The notes under the pieces: generated by a model
Told to the model about the DNA's origin: nothing
What the model saw: the letters and a program-made list of their open reading frames with translations, nothing else
Databases searched by the model: none
In this document: positions 7,937 through 17,262 of the stretch, piece by piece
Layout of the letters: each line of letters starts with the position of its first letter
How positions within the stretch are numbered: position 1 is the stretch's first letter
Position numbers and translations under genes: made by a program
DNA from: Bacillota bacterium
GTDB lineage: Bacteria; Bacillota; Ch66
DNA: 64,000 bases
NCBI GenBank assembly: GCA_013178045.1
Contig: JABLXP010000004.1
Coordinates: 1-64,000, forward strand
Direction: 5' to 3'

Positions 7937-8692
7937 ATGTATGTATCCAGAGTATACCGAGAGCAGGTTAAACAGGATGACCTGGTCCATTTTCGGGTGG
8001 TTATTAAAGAGAGCGATCTCTATATCAGTGTGGATCGCCCGAGTTTCAACCCGGGCGTAGAAGAACTTGCTTATGAGTTAACTTGGCGTTACCGTCAAGC
8101 TCTGGAAGAATATATTGCGGTTGACCCACTCTTCCGTACCACGTTTTCTCCCCACATACTGCGGCAAGATGCCCCGCCGATCGCCAGGACCATGAATGAG
8201 GCTGCCTGGCAGGCGGGGGTTGGTCCGATGGCGGCGGTGGCCGGGGCGATGGCTGAATTTATCGGCCGGGAGCTACTGTCGGCCGTCTGCGAAGTCATCG
8301 TGGAAAATGGGGGGGACATCTTTTTAGTCACTCGAGTACCGCGCACCATCGGTATTTTTGCCGGCACCTCCCCTTTCAGCAACCGTTTGGGGTTAGAAAT
8401 ACAGCCAGACACCACACCGGTTGGTGTCTGCACTTCTTCCGGGACGGTTGGCCCCTCATTCAGTTTTGGCCAGGCTGATGCGGCGGTCTTGATTGCCAAA
8501 TCAGCCGCTCTGGCGGATGCTGCCGCGACAGCGGTCGGCAACGTTGTGCAAACCAAGGTTGATGTCCAAAAAGCGGTAGAGCTGGCCCAGACTATTCCCG
8601 GGGTGCTCGGGGCGGTGGTGATTAAGGACGATCAGTTGGCTGCCTGGGGCCAGGTCAGGCTGGTTCCTATTAAGATGCGAGCAGGGGGTTGA
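7937..8692 (+). CDS. UPF0280 (COG2122) family protein
   Basis: The 251-residue protein belongs to UPF0280, which is related in fold to the FAD transferase ApbE. Recognisable stretches are GPMAAVAGAMAEFIGREL, VENGGDIFL and GVCTSSGTVGPSFSFG. Members of this family are the third genetic requirement for sulfide-dependent homocysteine formation in Methanosarcina, and here the gene follows the other two members with a 12-base gap. The molecular reaction is unknown. The ATG at 7937 follows TAGGAGAATGG. Confidence 0.85.
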   Translation: MYVSRVYREQVKQDDLVHFRVVIKESDLYISVDRPSFNPGVEELAYELTWRYRQALEEYIAVDPLFRTTFSPHILRQDAPPIARTMNEAAWQAGVGPMAAVAGAMAEFIGRELLSAVCEVIVENGGDIFLVTRVPRTIGIFAGTSPFSNRLGLEIQPDTTPVGVCTSSGTVGPSFSFGQADAAVLIAKSAALADAAATAVGNVVQTKVDVQKAVELAQTIPGVLGAVVIKDDQLAAWGQVRLVPIKMRAGG

Positions 8693-8695
8693 TGT

Positions 8696-9466
8696 ATGCC
8701 AAATTTGACTGACCAGATTGACTTGATTGTCGAATGGCTGCGGGCCAAAGTTAAAGAAGCCAATGCCCAGGGATTGGTAGTCGGGGTAAGTGGTGGTGTT
8801 GATTCGGCGACTGTGGCGGCGCTGGCGAAGAAAGCCTTTCCCGAGGCATCAATCGGGGTAATCATGCCGTGTCACAGTGATCCGCGTGACGAGCAGGACG
8901 CCAGACTGGTGACCGAGGTGGTCGGGTTGAAACGCGTCCAGGTTGAGCTCAGTGAGCCACACCAGTTAATCTATGACAATGTTCGCGACCGTCTGACTAC
9001 CCAGGGTTATGAGTTCAGAGCCAATGACCGCCTGGCTGATGCCAATCTGCGTGCCCGGCTCCGCATGGGTACTCTCTATTCAATTGCCAACCTGTTAAAT
9101 TATTTGGTGGTAGGAACCGACAACGCCGCCGAAGCGTATACCGGTTATTTTACTAAATACGGCGATGGCGGGGTCGATCTGCTGCCGCTCATCCAGTTTA
9201 CCAAACGGGAAGTGCGGGCCCTGGCCCGGGAGTTGGGCGTTCCTGACCGCATCATTAACAAGCCACCCTCGGCTGGGCTGTGGCTGGGGCAAACAGATGA
9301 GGCTGAGATGGGCACCACCTATGAGATGATTGACGATTACCTGGACGGGAAACCGATTCCCGCCGATCATCTGGCGCGTATCGAGGAACTGCACCGGCGT
9401 TCAGAGCATAAACGGCAACTCCCTCCCAGCTTCCAGCGGACCGACCGGCAACTGGTTAGACGCTAG
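8696..9466 (+). CDS. nadE: NAD(+) synthase, ammonia-dependent type
   Basis: NadE adenylates nicotinate adenine dinucleotide and replaces the adenylate with ammonia. The 256-residue protein shows the ATP pyrophosphatase loop [14 protein letters not shown] near residue 32 and the family motifs [20 protein letters not shown] and [16 protein letters not shown]. No glutaminase domain is present, so free ammonia is the expected donor. It starts three bases after the UPF0280 stop codon, at the end of the methionine operon; no functional link to homocysteine synthesis is obvious. Confidence 0.95.
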   Translation: MPNLTDQIDLIVEWLRAKVKEANAQGLVVGVSGGVDSATVAALAKKAFPEASIGVIMPCHSDPRDEQDARLVTEVVGLKRVQVELSEPHQLIYDNVRDRLTTQGYEFRANDRLADANLRARLRMGTLYSIANLLNYLVVGTDNAAEAYTGYFTKYGDGGVDLLPLIQFTKREVRALARELGVPDRIINKPPSAGLWLGQTDEAEMGTTYEMIDDYLDGKPIPADHLARIEELHRRSEHKRQLPPSFQRTDRQLVRR

Positions 9467-9548
9467 GGCAGAATCCTGCTGCCATTGCGTGTTGGGAAAC
9501 CGGTGTGTTAAAATAGTGCTGAAATTGGGGGAAAGGAGGTTTGAAGCC

Positions 9549-10298
9549 GTGTCAGGTCATTCCAAGTGGGCGAACATCAAGCATAAAAAGGCCAAAATGG
9601 ATGCGCAGCGGGGCAAGCTTTTTACGAAGATTGGCCGGGAATTGATTATGGCGGCCAGAGCCGGTGGTGGTGACCCCAATGTGAACATGCGCTTGAAGAC
9701 GGCTATTCAGAAAGCCAGAGAAGCCAACATGCCAAATGAAAATATCATGCGGGCCATCCAAAGAGGAACAGGCGAGATTGAAGGGGTTAATTACGAAGAG
9801 GTAACTTACGAAGGCTACGGTCCGGCGGGAGTCGCCATCTTGCTGAATATTGCTACTGACAATCGTAACCGCACAGCAGCGGAGATCCGCCACATTTTTT
9901 CCCGCAATGGCGGCAGTTTGGGGGAAAGCGGTTGTGTGGCCTGGATGTTTCACCGCAAAGGGTTGCTGATTGTTGACCTCGCGGAAAATCAGAAGGACGA
10001 AGACGAATTGATGCTCATGTGTTTGGAAGCGGGAGCAGAAGATATAAAAGTAGAAGACGGGGAAGCGGAGATCACGACCAGCCCGGAGGATTTTGAGGCG
10101 GTCAAAGAAGCGCTGGCCAGGGAAGGGCTTAAGTTTTCTGTGGCTGAAGTAACCATGGTGCCGCAAACAACCGTCCAGCTCACCAACCCTGACCAGGTCA
10201 GTCAGATGTTAAGGCTGATGGAAATGCTCGAAGACCATGACGATGTCCAGAATGTATACGCCAATTTTGATATTCCAGATGAAATGATGGGTGGATAA
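9549..10298 (+). CDS. yebC: YebC/PmpR-family protein
   Basis: The 249-residue protein has the typical beginning [21 protein letters not shown] and the block [21 protein letters not shown] of the YebC family, known as DNA-binding regulators and, in recent work on Bacillus, as factors that relieve ribosome stalling at polyproline. The start is GTG 9549 after AAAGGAGG; the frame is open far upstream but overlaps nadE. In many Firmicutes yebC precedes ruvC; here an acyl-CoA dehydrogenase cluster lies between them. A terminator follows. Confidence 0.95.
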   Translation: MSGHSKWANIKHKKAKMDAQRGKLFTKIGRELIMAARAGGGDPNVNMRLKTAIQKAREANMPNENIMRAIQRGTGEIEGVNYEEVTYEGYGPAGVAILLNIATDNRNRTAAEIRHIFSRNGGSLGESGCVAWMFHRKGLLIVDLAENQKDEDELMLMCLEAGAEDIKVEDGEAEITTSPEDFEAVKEALAREGLKFSVAEVTMVPQTTVQLTNPDQVSQMLRLMEMLEDHDDVQNVYANFDIPDEMMGG

Positions 10299-10334
10299 TG
10301 ACGAACCTTGTTTACCGGGAAGCTAGCTCATATT

Positions 10335-10374
10335 AAAAGGCTGTTGCTAGGTAATCGCTCAACAGCCTTTTTGT
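10335..10374 (+). terminator. Intrinsic terminator after yebC
   Basis: AAAAGGCTGTTG pairs with CAACAGCCTTTT, a 12-bp stem ending in a T run. Confidence 0.9.
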
Positions 10375-10457
10375 ATGGGCTCTATATTGCTCTAGATTTA
10401 TTTTGGAAAAATTATATAAAAATTATATAAAATTATGTATGGATATAAAATATATTG

Positions 10458-10487
10458 TTGACAAACAATTTGCATTCAAACTATATT
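10458..10487 (+). promoter_or_regulatory. Sigma-A promoter of the acyl-CoA dehydrogenase operon
   Basis: TTGACA at 10458-10463 and TATATT at 10482-10487 are 18 bases apart, inside a very AT-rich stretch (10390-10500) with repeated ATTATATAAA segments that may act as an UP element. Confidence 0.7.
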
Positions 10488-10544
10488 TAAATTAAAACGA
10501 ACTGACGGAATGTTAACCACTATCTTAGAAAGGAGATGCTTGTT

Positions 10545-11684
10545 GTGGATTTTAAACTAACTGAAACGCAAGAATTAATCCGGGCCAATATGCGCGAGTT
10601 TACCAAACAGTATGTTGACCCCATCGCTGTGGAAATCGATGAAAACAGCCGTTACCCGGCCGAAGTAATTGCCAAGCTGGCCGAAATGGACTATATGGGG
10701 ATGCCTTACCCCGAGGAATACGGCGGAGCGGGGGTTGATTTCCTAACCTTTACCATCGTTATTGAGGAACTTTCCCGTTCCTGCGCCGCAACGGGGTTTA
10801 CCCTTTCCTGCCACACCGTGCTGGCCAGCGGCCCAATTTTCCACTTTGGTACTGAAGAACAGAAGAAAAAGTATCTGGTTCCCCTGTGCAAAGGGCAGAA
10901 AATTGGGGCCTTTGCCCTGACTGAACCTGGTGCGGGTACCGATGTCGGAGCGGCCACCACCACCGCCCACCTGGACGGAGATGAGTGGGTGCTGAATGGC
11001 ACCAAGACTTTTATCTCCAATGGACCGGTAGCTGATACCTTTGTGGTCTTCGCGCTCACTGACAAAGCGAAAGGCACCAAGGGCATGAGCGCCTTTATCG
11101 TCCCCAAGGAAGCCCCCGGTTTGAAGGTGGGCGAGCATTTTTATAAAATGGGGATTCGGGCTTCCCAAACCTCAGAGATCATCCTCAAAGACTGCCGGAT
11201 CCCCAAAGAAAATTTGCTGGGGCAGGAGGGCCAGGGTTTCCGCATCGCCATGTCAACCCTCGACAACGGTCGGATCGGTGTTGCGGCCCAGGCTGTGGGG
11301 ATCGCCCAGGCAGCTATGGACGAATCCATCAGATATTCTAAGGAAAGAATTCAGTTTGGCCGGCCAATCTCGGCCAACCAGGCGATCCAGTGGATGATCG
11401 CTAATATGGCGACCGATATTCAGGCGGCCAGATTCCTCACCTATTACGCCGCCTGGCTGAAAGACCAGGGCTTGCCGTACACCAAGGAAGCCTCAATGGC
11501 CAAAGTCTTCGCGGCGGAAATGGCCTCCCGTCACACCTCCAAAGCTGTGCAAATCTTTGGCGGCTACGGCTATATCAAGGGGCAGAAAGTCGAACGTTTA
11601 ATGCGTGACGCCAAGATTACCGAAATTTATGAAGGTACTTCGGAAGCTCAGCGGATGGTGATCGCGGGTAACCTGCTGCGGTAG
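10545..11684 (+). CDS. Acyl-CoA dehydrogenase
   Basis: The 379-residue flavoprotein introduces a trans double bond at C2-C3 of an acyl-CoA and passes electrons to ETF. Signatures are LTEPGAGTDVG, the Arg/Gly-rich substrate region and the C-terminal YGYIKGQKVERLMRDAKI with the catalytic Glu in IYEGTSEAQR near residue 363. That position fits short-chain dehydrogenases such as butyryl-CoA dehydrogenase, but chain length is not decided. I start at GTG 10545, giving the usual MDFKLTETQE beginning, with AAGGAG nine bases upstream. The ETF genes follow at once. Confidence 0.92.
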   Translation: MDFKLTETQELIRANMREFTKQYVDPIAVEIDENSRYPAEVIAKLAEMDYMGMPYPEEYGGAGVDFLTFTIVIEELSRSCAATGFTLSCHTVLASGPIFHFGTEEQKKKYLVPLCKGQKIGAFALTEPGAGTDVGAATTTAHLDGDEWVLNGTKTFISNGPVADTFVVFALTDKAKGTKGMSAFIVPKEAPGLKVGEHFYKMGIRASQTSEIILKDCRIPKENLLGQEGQGFRIAMSTLDNGRIGVAAQAVGIAQAAMDESIRYSKERIQFGRPISANQAIQWMIANMATDIQAARFLTYYAAWLKDQGLPYTKEASMAKVFAAEMASRHTSKAVQIFGGYGYIKGQKVERLMRDAKITEIYEGTSEAQRMVIAGNLLR

Positions 11685-11704
11685 AAGATTGGAGGGGGGC
11701 AAAT

Positions 11705-12472
11705 ATGCCCAGAATCATCACCTGTTTCAAATGGGTAATCGATGAAGCCGATATCAAAGTAGTGGCTGATTCTCGGGAACTGCTCCTTGAACGGGTTAGC
11801 TACAAGATCAGCGACTACGACCGCAACGCCATTGAGGAGGCAGTACGGCTTTTTGAACAACACGGTGGAAGTGTGGCCGCGATTACAGTTGGTCCACCGG
11901 CGGCGAAAAAGGGCTTAAAGGATGTCCTTGCGCGCGGCCCGGAAAAAGCATATTTTGTCAACGACTCTTCTTTTACCGAACTTGAGCCAGCGCAAACAGC
12001 GGCGATCTTGGCCAAGGCAATCCAGACCAGAATCGAGTACGACTTAATAATCTGTGGTGAAGGTTCCAGCGACCTCTATGCCCAACAGGTTGGACCGCGC
12101 CTGGCTGAACTGCTGGGTATCCCGTGTGCCACCTTCGTCAACAAACTGACCCTAGATGGCGAGCAACTCATCGCCGAACGGAAAATTGACGACGGAATCG
12201 AAGTGGTTGCCTTAACCCTGCCTGCTCTGGTTACCGTTTTACCGGATATCAATACACCCAGGATTCCGGGGCTAAAGCAGACCCTGGAAGCGAACAAGAA
12301 ACCTATTGTTGAGATTACCGTCAAGGATTTAAATCAAACCTTTACTCCGTGTCTGCAGACGCTCAAGGTTCGGGGGACAACGATGGAGCGAAACTGCCAG
12401 AAGTTTGGGGCCGAGCCGACGGAAATCAGCAAGTTTGTCGAAGCCCTGCTTAAAGAAGGGGTAATCGCTTAA
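11705..12472 (+). CDS. etfB: Electron transfer flavoprotein beta subunit
   Basis: The 255-residue protein is EtfB/FixA, which carries an adenine nucleotide or second flavin and pairs with EtfA. Visible blocks are CFKWVIDEADIKV at the N-terminus, SDYDRNAIEEAVRL, and the ETF beta signature near ICGEGSSDLYAQQVGPRLAELLG. It is 20 bases after the acyl-CoA dehydrogenase and 16 before etfA. Its context with FixC and FixX suggests the FixABCX-type complex, which in some bacteria bifurcates electrons between quinone and ferredoxin. Confidence 0.92.
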   Translation: MPRIITCFKWVIDEADIKVVADSRELLLERVSYKISDYDRNAIEEAVRLFEQHGGSVAAITVGPPAAKKGLKDVLARGPEKAYFVNDSSFTELEPAQTAAILAKAIQTRIEYDLIICGEGSSDLYAQQVGPRLAELLGIPCATFVNKLTLDGEQLIAERKIDDGIEVVALTLPALVTVLPDINTPRIPGLKQTLEANKKPIVEITVKDLNQTFTPCLQTLKVRGTTMERNCQKFGAEPTEISKFVEALLKEGVIA

Positions 12473-12488
12473 AGGGGTGAAAAAAGAT

Positions 12489-13448
12489 ATGGCTGGGGTT
12501 TGGATTTTAGCCGATCGTCGGGAGCAGACCCTTGAGTTGTTAAATATCGGTCGAGAGATAGCCACCAGGCTGGGGACCAGACTGGTGGCCCTAGTCAGCG
12601 CTGACCTGAACCAGGCCCAGGAGTACATTCTCCACGGGGCCGATGAGGTACTTATTATGCCGCCGCTGGCTGACGAGCAGCCGCTTTCTGCCTACGTCCC
12701 GGTTATTGCCGAGGAAGCCCGACAAAATGACCCGGATATTTTCCTGGTTGCTGGAACTTCCCAGGGCAAAGAGATGGCGGCGCGGATTGCTGCCCGGCTC
12801 AACACCGGCCTGGGCAGTGACTGCATTGGTTTAAACTTTGACGAAACCCAGCAAAAGTTAGTTATGGACCGGCTGATCTACGGAGGAGCGGCAGTGCAAA
12901 CCGTTGTCTGTTTAACCTGCCCCCAGATGGCGACGGTCCCACCGCGCATGTTTGCTCCCGCTACCCCCCAGAACGGCCGGCAGGGAGTGGTCCGGGAACT
13001 TGCCCCACCGCCGCCGTCTGGCGTAAAAATACTCAGCCGGAAGCCCCGGGAACACGCTGCTGGGGACATCACGGAAGCAAAGGTGTTGGTTTGCGTTGGC
13101 CGCGGTTTTGAAAATCAAGCTGATCTGAAGCTGGCTCAGGAACTGGCGGAAACAATCGGCGGGGTAATCGCCTGTACCCGGCCGCTGGCCGAGGAATTGC
13201 ACTGGCTGCCGGAACGGAGCTACATCGGTCTGTCGGGGGAAAAAGTCAAACCGGAACTCTACATCGGTGTCGGAGTCTCTGGCCAGATCCAGCACACCAC
13301 TGGCATTCGTGATGCCAAAGTGATCTGTGCCATCAACCGTGACGAAAACGCGCCGATCTTTGATACCGCTGATTACGGGATCGTCGGTGACCTGTACGAT
13401 GTCCTTCCCAAACTGACCGAGGAATGCAAAAAGGCTTTAGGGAAGTAA
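12489..13448 (+). CDS. etfA: Electron transfer flavoprotein alpha subunit
   Basis: The 319-residue protein is EtfA/FixB. The C-terminal FAD domain is clear in GRGFENQADLKLAQELAE, GLSGEKVKPELYIGVGVSGQIQHTTG and the closing DTADYGIVGDLYDVLP. I chose ATG 12489, which has AAGGGG upstream, over the GTG at 12477. It works as a heterodimer with EtfB as the electron acceptor of acyl-CoA dehydrogenase. Confidence 0.93.
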   Translation: MAGVWILADRREQTLELLNIGREIATRLGTRLVALVSADLNQAQEYILHGADEVLIMPPLADEQPLSAYVPVIAEEARQNDPDIFLVAGTSQGKEMAARIAARLNTGLGSDCIGLNFDETQQKLVMDRLIYGGAAVQTVVCLTCPQMATVPPRMFAPATPQNGRQGVVRELAPPPPSGVKILSRKPREHAAGDITEAKVLVCVGRGFENQADLKLAQELAETIGGVIACTRPLAEELHWLPERSYIGLSGEKVKPELYIGVGVSGQIQHTTGIRDAKVICAINRDENAPIFDTADYGIVGDLYDVLPKLTEECKKALGK

Positions 13449-13459
13449 GGTGAGCTGAA

Positions 13460-14755
13460 ATGGCGGCAGAAAAGTTTACTACTATCATCATCGGTGCGGG
13501 TCCAGCGGGGAGCACGGCCGCTTACCTCCTGGCCAAAGCTGGTCTGGATGTCCTTCTTATCGAGCGGGGAGAATCACCTGGCAGCAAAAATATGTTCGGA
13601 GGTCGGATGTACAGTTTTGCCCTGAACCGGATCATCCCCAACTTCTGGGAAGAAGCCCCGCTCGAAAGACCAGTTGTCCGCGAAACGGTCACCATGATAG
13701 CCGGGGATAAAAGCATTTCCTTAACCTTTCAGGAAGACAACTGGGCTACCCCTCCCTACCACTCCTTTACCCTCTTGCGGGCGGAATTTGATGCCTGGCT
13801 GGCCAGTAAAGCTGAAGAGGCGGGGGCCATGCTGGCCTGCAATATCCGGGTAGACGATGTGCTGCTGGAAAATGGCCGGGTTGTTGGGGTGCGGGCCGGC
13901 GACGACGAACTCCTGGCCGATGTCGTTATCGCTGCGGACGGGGCTAATTCGCTGATTACGGAAAAGGCAGGGTTACGACCGAGATTATCCCCGCGTCAGG
14001 TGGCGACCGGCGTCAAACAGGTGATCGAACTACCAGCAGAAACCATCAGTCAGCGGTTTCAGCTGACGGGAAATAATGGGGCTGCTCACCTCTTTGTCGG
14101 GTCCTGCACCCGGGGCATACAGGGCGGTGGATTCCTGTATACCAACAAAAACAGCGTCTCCTTAGGACTCGTGATTAATGCCGCTGAACTGCAGCGGTAC
14201 CCGTATCAAATCAGTGAACTTTTAGAGGACTTTAAGGCCCAACCTTTCATCGCTCCCCTGATTGAGGGTGGGCGGGTCGCAGAGTATTCGGCTCATCTCG
14301 TTCCCGAGGCGGGTTTGCACATGATGCCGCGGCTGGTTGGTAACGGGATCCTGGTGGTGGGTGATGCCGCCGGCTTTGTACTCAACCTGGGCTACCTGGT
14401 GCGCGGGATGGACCTGGCCATTGGTTCAGGGGAAGCGGCAGCCCAGGCTGTCATGGAAGCTAAAGCCCGCCACGATTTCTCGCAGCGGGGGCTTAGCGTG
14501 TACCAGGATATCTTAAAAAAGAGTTTCGTTTGGCGCGATCTGGATTTTTATCACCAGGTGCCCCATTTTCTGGAGAATCAGCGCCTTTACCGCCTTTACC
14601 CGCAGCTGGCCACTGGGATTGCGGCGGAAATGTTTACGGTTAGCGATGCCCCGCCAGTCCACCTGCTGGGCAAGATCATGGCCCAGATCAAAAAATACCA
14701 GATTTCCTTAACGCAATTGGCCAGCGACGCCTGGAAAGGGGGCCGGGTTCTGTGA
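13460..14755 (+). CDS. fixC: FixC-type ETF-quinone oxidoreductase
   Basis: The 431-residue flavoprotein begins with the FAD motif IIGAGPAGSTAAYLLAKAGL and has the second FAD site LVVGDAAGFVLNLGYLVRGMDLA. FixC passes electrons from ETF toward the membrane quinone pool. It has no iron-sulfur motif of its own; that is supplied by the next gene, which overlaps the stop codon by four bases. Starts at ATG 13460 after AAGGTGAG. Confidence 0.92.
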   Translation: MAAEKFTTIIIGAGPAGSTAAYLLAKAGLDVLLIERGESPGSKNMFGGRMYSFALNRIIPNFWEEAPLERPVVRETVTMIAGDKSISLTFQEDNWATPPYHSFTLLRAEFDAWLASKAEEAGAMLACNIRVDDVLLENGRVVGVRAGDDELLADVVIAADGANSLITEKAGLRPRLSPRQVATGVKQVIELPAETISQRFQLTGNNGAAHLFVGSCTRGIQGGGFLYTNKNSVSLGLVINAAELQRYPYQISELLEDFKAQPFIAPLIEGGRVAEYSAHLVPEAGLHMMPRLVGNGILVVGDAAGFVLNLGYLVRGMDLAIGSGEAAAQAVMEAKARHDFSQRGLSVYQDILKKSFVWRDLDFYHQVPHFLENQRLYRLYPQLATGIAAEMFTVSDAPPVHLLGKIMAQIKKYQISLTQLASDAWKGGRVL

Positions 14756-15036
14756 AGCGCCTGAGTACTGAACAGTTACTGTCGATCAATAAATTCTCTG
14801 TTGATGATGAGGCAAAGCACATTATTTTAGATAGGCAAATCTGCGGGCGGTGTGAGAGCAAACCCTGTCGTTTCGCCTGTCCTGCGGGCCTTTATTCGAT
14901 CAAAGATGGTGAAATCAGTTTTGACCCCGTTGGCTGTCTCGAATGTGGTACTTGCCGTGTGGTTTGCTCTCACCCGGGAGCGATCACCTGGCAATATCCC
15001 CGAGGCGGATTTGGAGTTATCTACCGTTACGGCTAA
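14752..15036 (+). CDS. fixX: FixX-type ferredoxin
   Basis: The 94-residue protein contains the FixX cysteine pattern CGRCESKPCRFACPAG and CLECGTCRVVCSHPGAITW. It is the iron-sulfur partner of FixC. The GTG start at 14752 lies inside the fixC stop codon (GTGA), which indicates translational coupling. Confidence 0.93.
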   Translation: MKRLSTEQLLSINKFSVDDEAKHIILDRQICGRCESKPCRFACPAGLYSIKDGEISFDPVGCLECGTCRVVCSHPGAITWQYPRGGFGVIYRYG

Positions 15037-15055
15037 AAAGAAGGAGATCTGGGGT

Positions 15056-15475
15056 ATGGAATTAGAACAATGCATAAATTTTTTACTGACAAAGGTGCAA
15101 CAATCTGTACATCAGCTTTTCAAGGCGGAGTTGGAGCCTTATGGAGTTACCCCCGGTCAATATGCGATTTTAAAATGTTTGTGGGACAATAATGGGCAAT
15201 CAGTCAAGCAACTGGCGGAGCGCCTTTCCTTAGATAGTTCAACGATCACCAGTGTTTTAGACCGGCTAGAACAAAAAGGTTTGATTGAGCGGCATCCTGA
15301 TTTACATGACCGCCGGGCTTTACAGGTAATAATTACCGATAAAGGTAGAAGTCTCGAGGAGCCTTTAACACAGGCGATCATTGAAGCAAACAAAAAAGCC
15401 ATGAAACTTTTGGGTGACGCCGAGGGCAGGAGACTAAAACAGTTGTTGGATGTGAACAGGGCTGACGTCCAGTAG
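15056..15475 (+). CDS. MarR-family transcriptional regulator
   Basis: The 139-residue winged-helix protein shows the MarR order: a dimerisation helix, GVTPGQYAILKCLWDNNGQ, the recognition helix LAERLSLDSSTITSVLDRLE and the wing HPDLHDRRALQVIITDKG. ATG 15056 follows AAGGAGATC. It is 19 bases after fixX and ends at a terminator, so it is the last gene of the acyl-CoA dehydrogenase/ETF operon and a good candidate for its regulator. The ligand is unknown. Confidence 0.9.
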   Translation: MELEQCINFLLTKVQQSVHQLFKAELEPYGVTPGQYAILKCLWDNNGQSVKQLAERLSLDSSTITSVLDRLEQKGLIERHPDLHDRRALQVIITDKGRSLEEPLTQAIIEANKKAMKLLGDAEGRRLKQLLDVNRADVQ

Positions 15476-15534
15476 ATAATAGGTGGACCGAACGGAAATC
15501 AAACCGAGATAAAGAAAAAAGTTAAGGAATAGAG

Positions 15535-15584
15535 AAAACCCGATGGAATCAACAGGGGGGATCGTTGATCCATCGGGTTTTTGT
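15535..15584. terminator. Terminator between marR-type gene and the M23 peptidase gene
   Basis: AAAACCCGATGGA at 15535-15547 pairs with TCCATCGGGTTTT at 15569-15581, extended by an inner CAAC/GTTG. A and T runs on both sides suit the two convergent genes. Confidence 0.9.
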
Positions 15585-15602
15585 AATTACTAGGTTTTTT
15601 CT

Positions 15603-16376
15603 TCAAGGCAGGTACAGTAGAGGATTTACAGCTTGTCCATTAACTAAAATTTCAAAATGCAGGTGGGGGCCGGTCGAACGTCCAGTACTGCCGACCAGGG
15701 CGATTACTTCACCCTGGCTGACTTTCTGGCCGGTTTGGGCCAGGAGCTTGGAACAGTGACCGTAGAGGGTCAGCAGGCCATCGCCGTGATCAAGCATGAT
15801 GGTTTGGCCGTATCCAGTAACCCAGCCGCTATAGATGACGGTTCCGGTTCTGGCGGCTTTGATCTGTTGACCGGTGGGGGCGGCGAGGTCTAACCCCTTA
15901 TGTAGCCGGCCTCCTCTTGGGCCGTAGTAAGAACTGATCCGAGCTTGCACGGGCCAGATAAAACCTCGACTGCTTACACCGCGGGAGGCAATGGTCCGGG
16001 ATTGTGTTGTTTTGGATGGCGAATCTTGCCGGCTCTTTTCGTTGGCTGACTGGTCTTTGCTGGCCGGTGTTGGCTTCTGGTTGACCACTGTATCCGTAAT
16101 TTTCAAGGTGGTCTCACCCACTGATTTATTGTTCTCTAACGAAATGCTTTGGTCATTGTTGGCTCTGTTGGTCGTTTCTTCGGTTTCTTCGGTACGGTTA
16201 GCCGCTGGAACGGTTGGCTCCAATGTTCCCCCTACGGTGGTTTCCAGTGCAGGAAAAATAACCGCCGGAGTAAACTTGGGTGGAGTAAACCAGGTGGAAT
16301 GGGAGAAGGTAGTGGAGGCGAGACCAAGGGTGAGTAAACCGACCAGCAGTGCAGCCGTAATCTTGATCTTGTTCAT
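15603..16376 (-). CDS. Secreted M23-family metallopeptidase
   Basis: The 257-residue protein starts with an N-terminal signal or anchor helix (ITAALLVGLLTLGLAS), followed by a Ser/Thr/Asn-rich linker to about residue 150 and a C-terminal LytM (M23) domain. Zinc ligands are visible in RLHKGLDLAAPTG and in GPHLHFEILVNG. It should cleave peptide cross-links in cell wall peptidoglycan outside the membrane. The linker and size resemble SpoIIQ-type proteins, but a sporulation role is not shown. ATG 16376 follows AGAAAGGAG. Confidence 0.88.
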   Translation of the reverse strand: MNKIKITAALLVGLLTLGLASTTFSHSTWFTPPKFTPAVIFPALETTVGGTLEPTVPAANRTEETEETTNRANNDQSISLENNKSVGETTLKITDTVVNQKPTPASKDQSANEKSRQDSPSKTTQSRTIASRGVSSRGFIWPVQARISSYYGPRGGRLHKGLDLAAPTGQQIKAARTGTVIYSGWVTGYGQTIMLDHGDGLLTLYGHCSKLLAQTGQKVSQGEVIALVGSTGRSTGPHLHFEILVNGQAVNPLLYLP

Positions 16377-16542
16377 GTAAACTCCTTTCTGGCGCGAAAC
16401 CTTACTGCAAAGAAGATTCGACAAAAAAATGATCATCCCTGGTGGGAATTGCAGGAGGTATAATATATACCATTTATGGAAATTATTATAGAAAATCAGT
16501 GCGATATTGCATTATGAAGTACCCAAGAAAGGAGGGGCGGCC

Positions 16543-17136
16543 GTGGTCGGCTCGCAACAAAAAAGAAATTGGTTCCCGGTATTCTTATTGGGTATTCTCA
16601 GCGTCTTGGCCGTCTTCCTGGTGGTCTTCATTTGGCCATTGCTAAACAAGCCCCGCAATCCGCTTAATGAGTCACCAGTGGCAGTTGAACTGGGGCAGAG
16701 CTGGTTGGGGCCAATTACTGCCACCACCAAAATCACCGTGCAGCAGACCTATTCCTTATGCCAGCACACGCAGGTGGTGCCAGTTGAGGTTGATTCAGCC
16801 CTGGAGGGGTTATCAGTTAAGCAATTGAAAGAACGCTACCCGGCCAGTCAGGGGTGGCAGGTCAAGATTGATGGCCCGGATCGGATTATCATACAGCAGA
16901 CGCTAGATGGGTTTTGCCCGGCAGATGCCCAGAAACGGCATCTGGGGGTGATAGACAGTCGGGTGGCTATTTTTATCGGGCCGATGGGAATTGACCGCGA
17001 AGTGGAGAAGGTAACCGAGATCAATGTGGCTCGACTTCCGCCAGAACTGCGCGAGCAGATCCGCCTGGGTATGCTGGAATTTGCCAATTCTGATGATCTG
17101 CAGCAGGCGCTGGACAGTTTAGACGAGTACCAGTAA
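16543..17136 (+). CDS. BofC-like membrane-anchored protein
   Basis: The 197-residue protein has one N-terminal membrane helix (FLLGILSVLAVFLVVFIWP), then an extracytoplasmic part with the BofC C-terminal domain signature GFCPADAQKRHLG followed by VAIFIGP. BofC in Bacillus controls SpoIVB signalling in the intermembrane space of the forespore; the same job is an inference here. The GTG start at 16543 has AAAGGAGG upstream. Placement directly before ruvCAB is common in related Clostridia. Confidence 0.75.
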   Translation: MVGSQQKRNWFPVFLLGILSVLAVFLVVFIWPLLNKPRNPLNESPVAVELGQSWLGPITATTKITVQQTYSLCQHTQVVPVEVDSALEGLSVKQLKERYPASQGWQVKIDGPDRIIIQQTLDGFCPADAQKRHLGVIDSRVAIFIGPMGIDREVEKVTEINVARLPPELREQIRLGMLEFANSDDLQQALDSLDEYQ

Positions 17137-17154
17137 TCACGTAAATTAATTGAG

Positions 17155-17186
17155 GCATGGGTGCAGATAGCTGCCTATGCTTTTTC
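17155..17186 (+). terminator. Weak terminator after the bofC-like gene
   Basis: GCATGGGTGC and GCTGCCTATGC form an imperfect stem with several G-T pairs, followed by five T. Confidence 0.5.
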
Positions 17187-17262
17187 TTTATGGGAGGAGG
17201 AGAAAAAAAGGAGATATCCTGGCGGTGGCGAATAGTGTTCTAGGAGAGAGGAGAGGAAGCTA

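Noticed and set aside
8095-8556. 153-codon antisense frame inside the UPF0280 gene
   Set aside because: Its composition follows from the codon bias of the sense gene; no start site or motif supports it.
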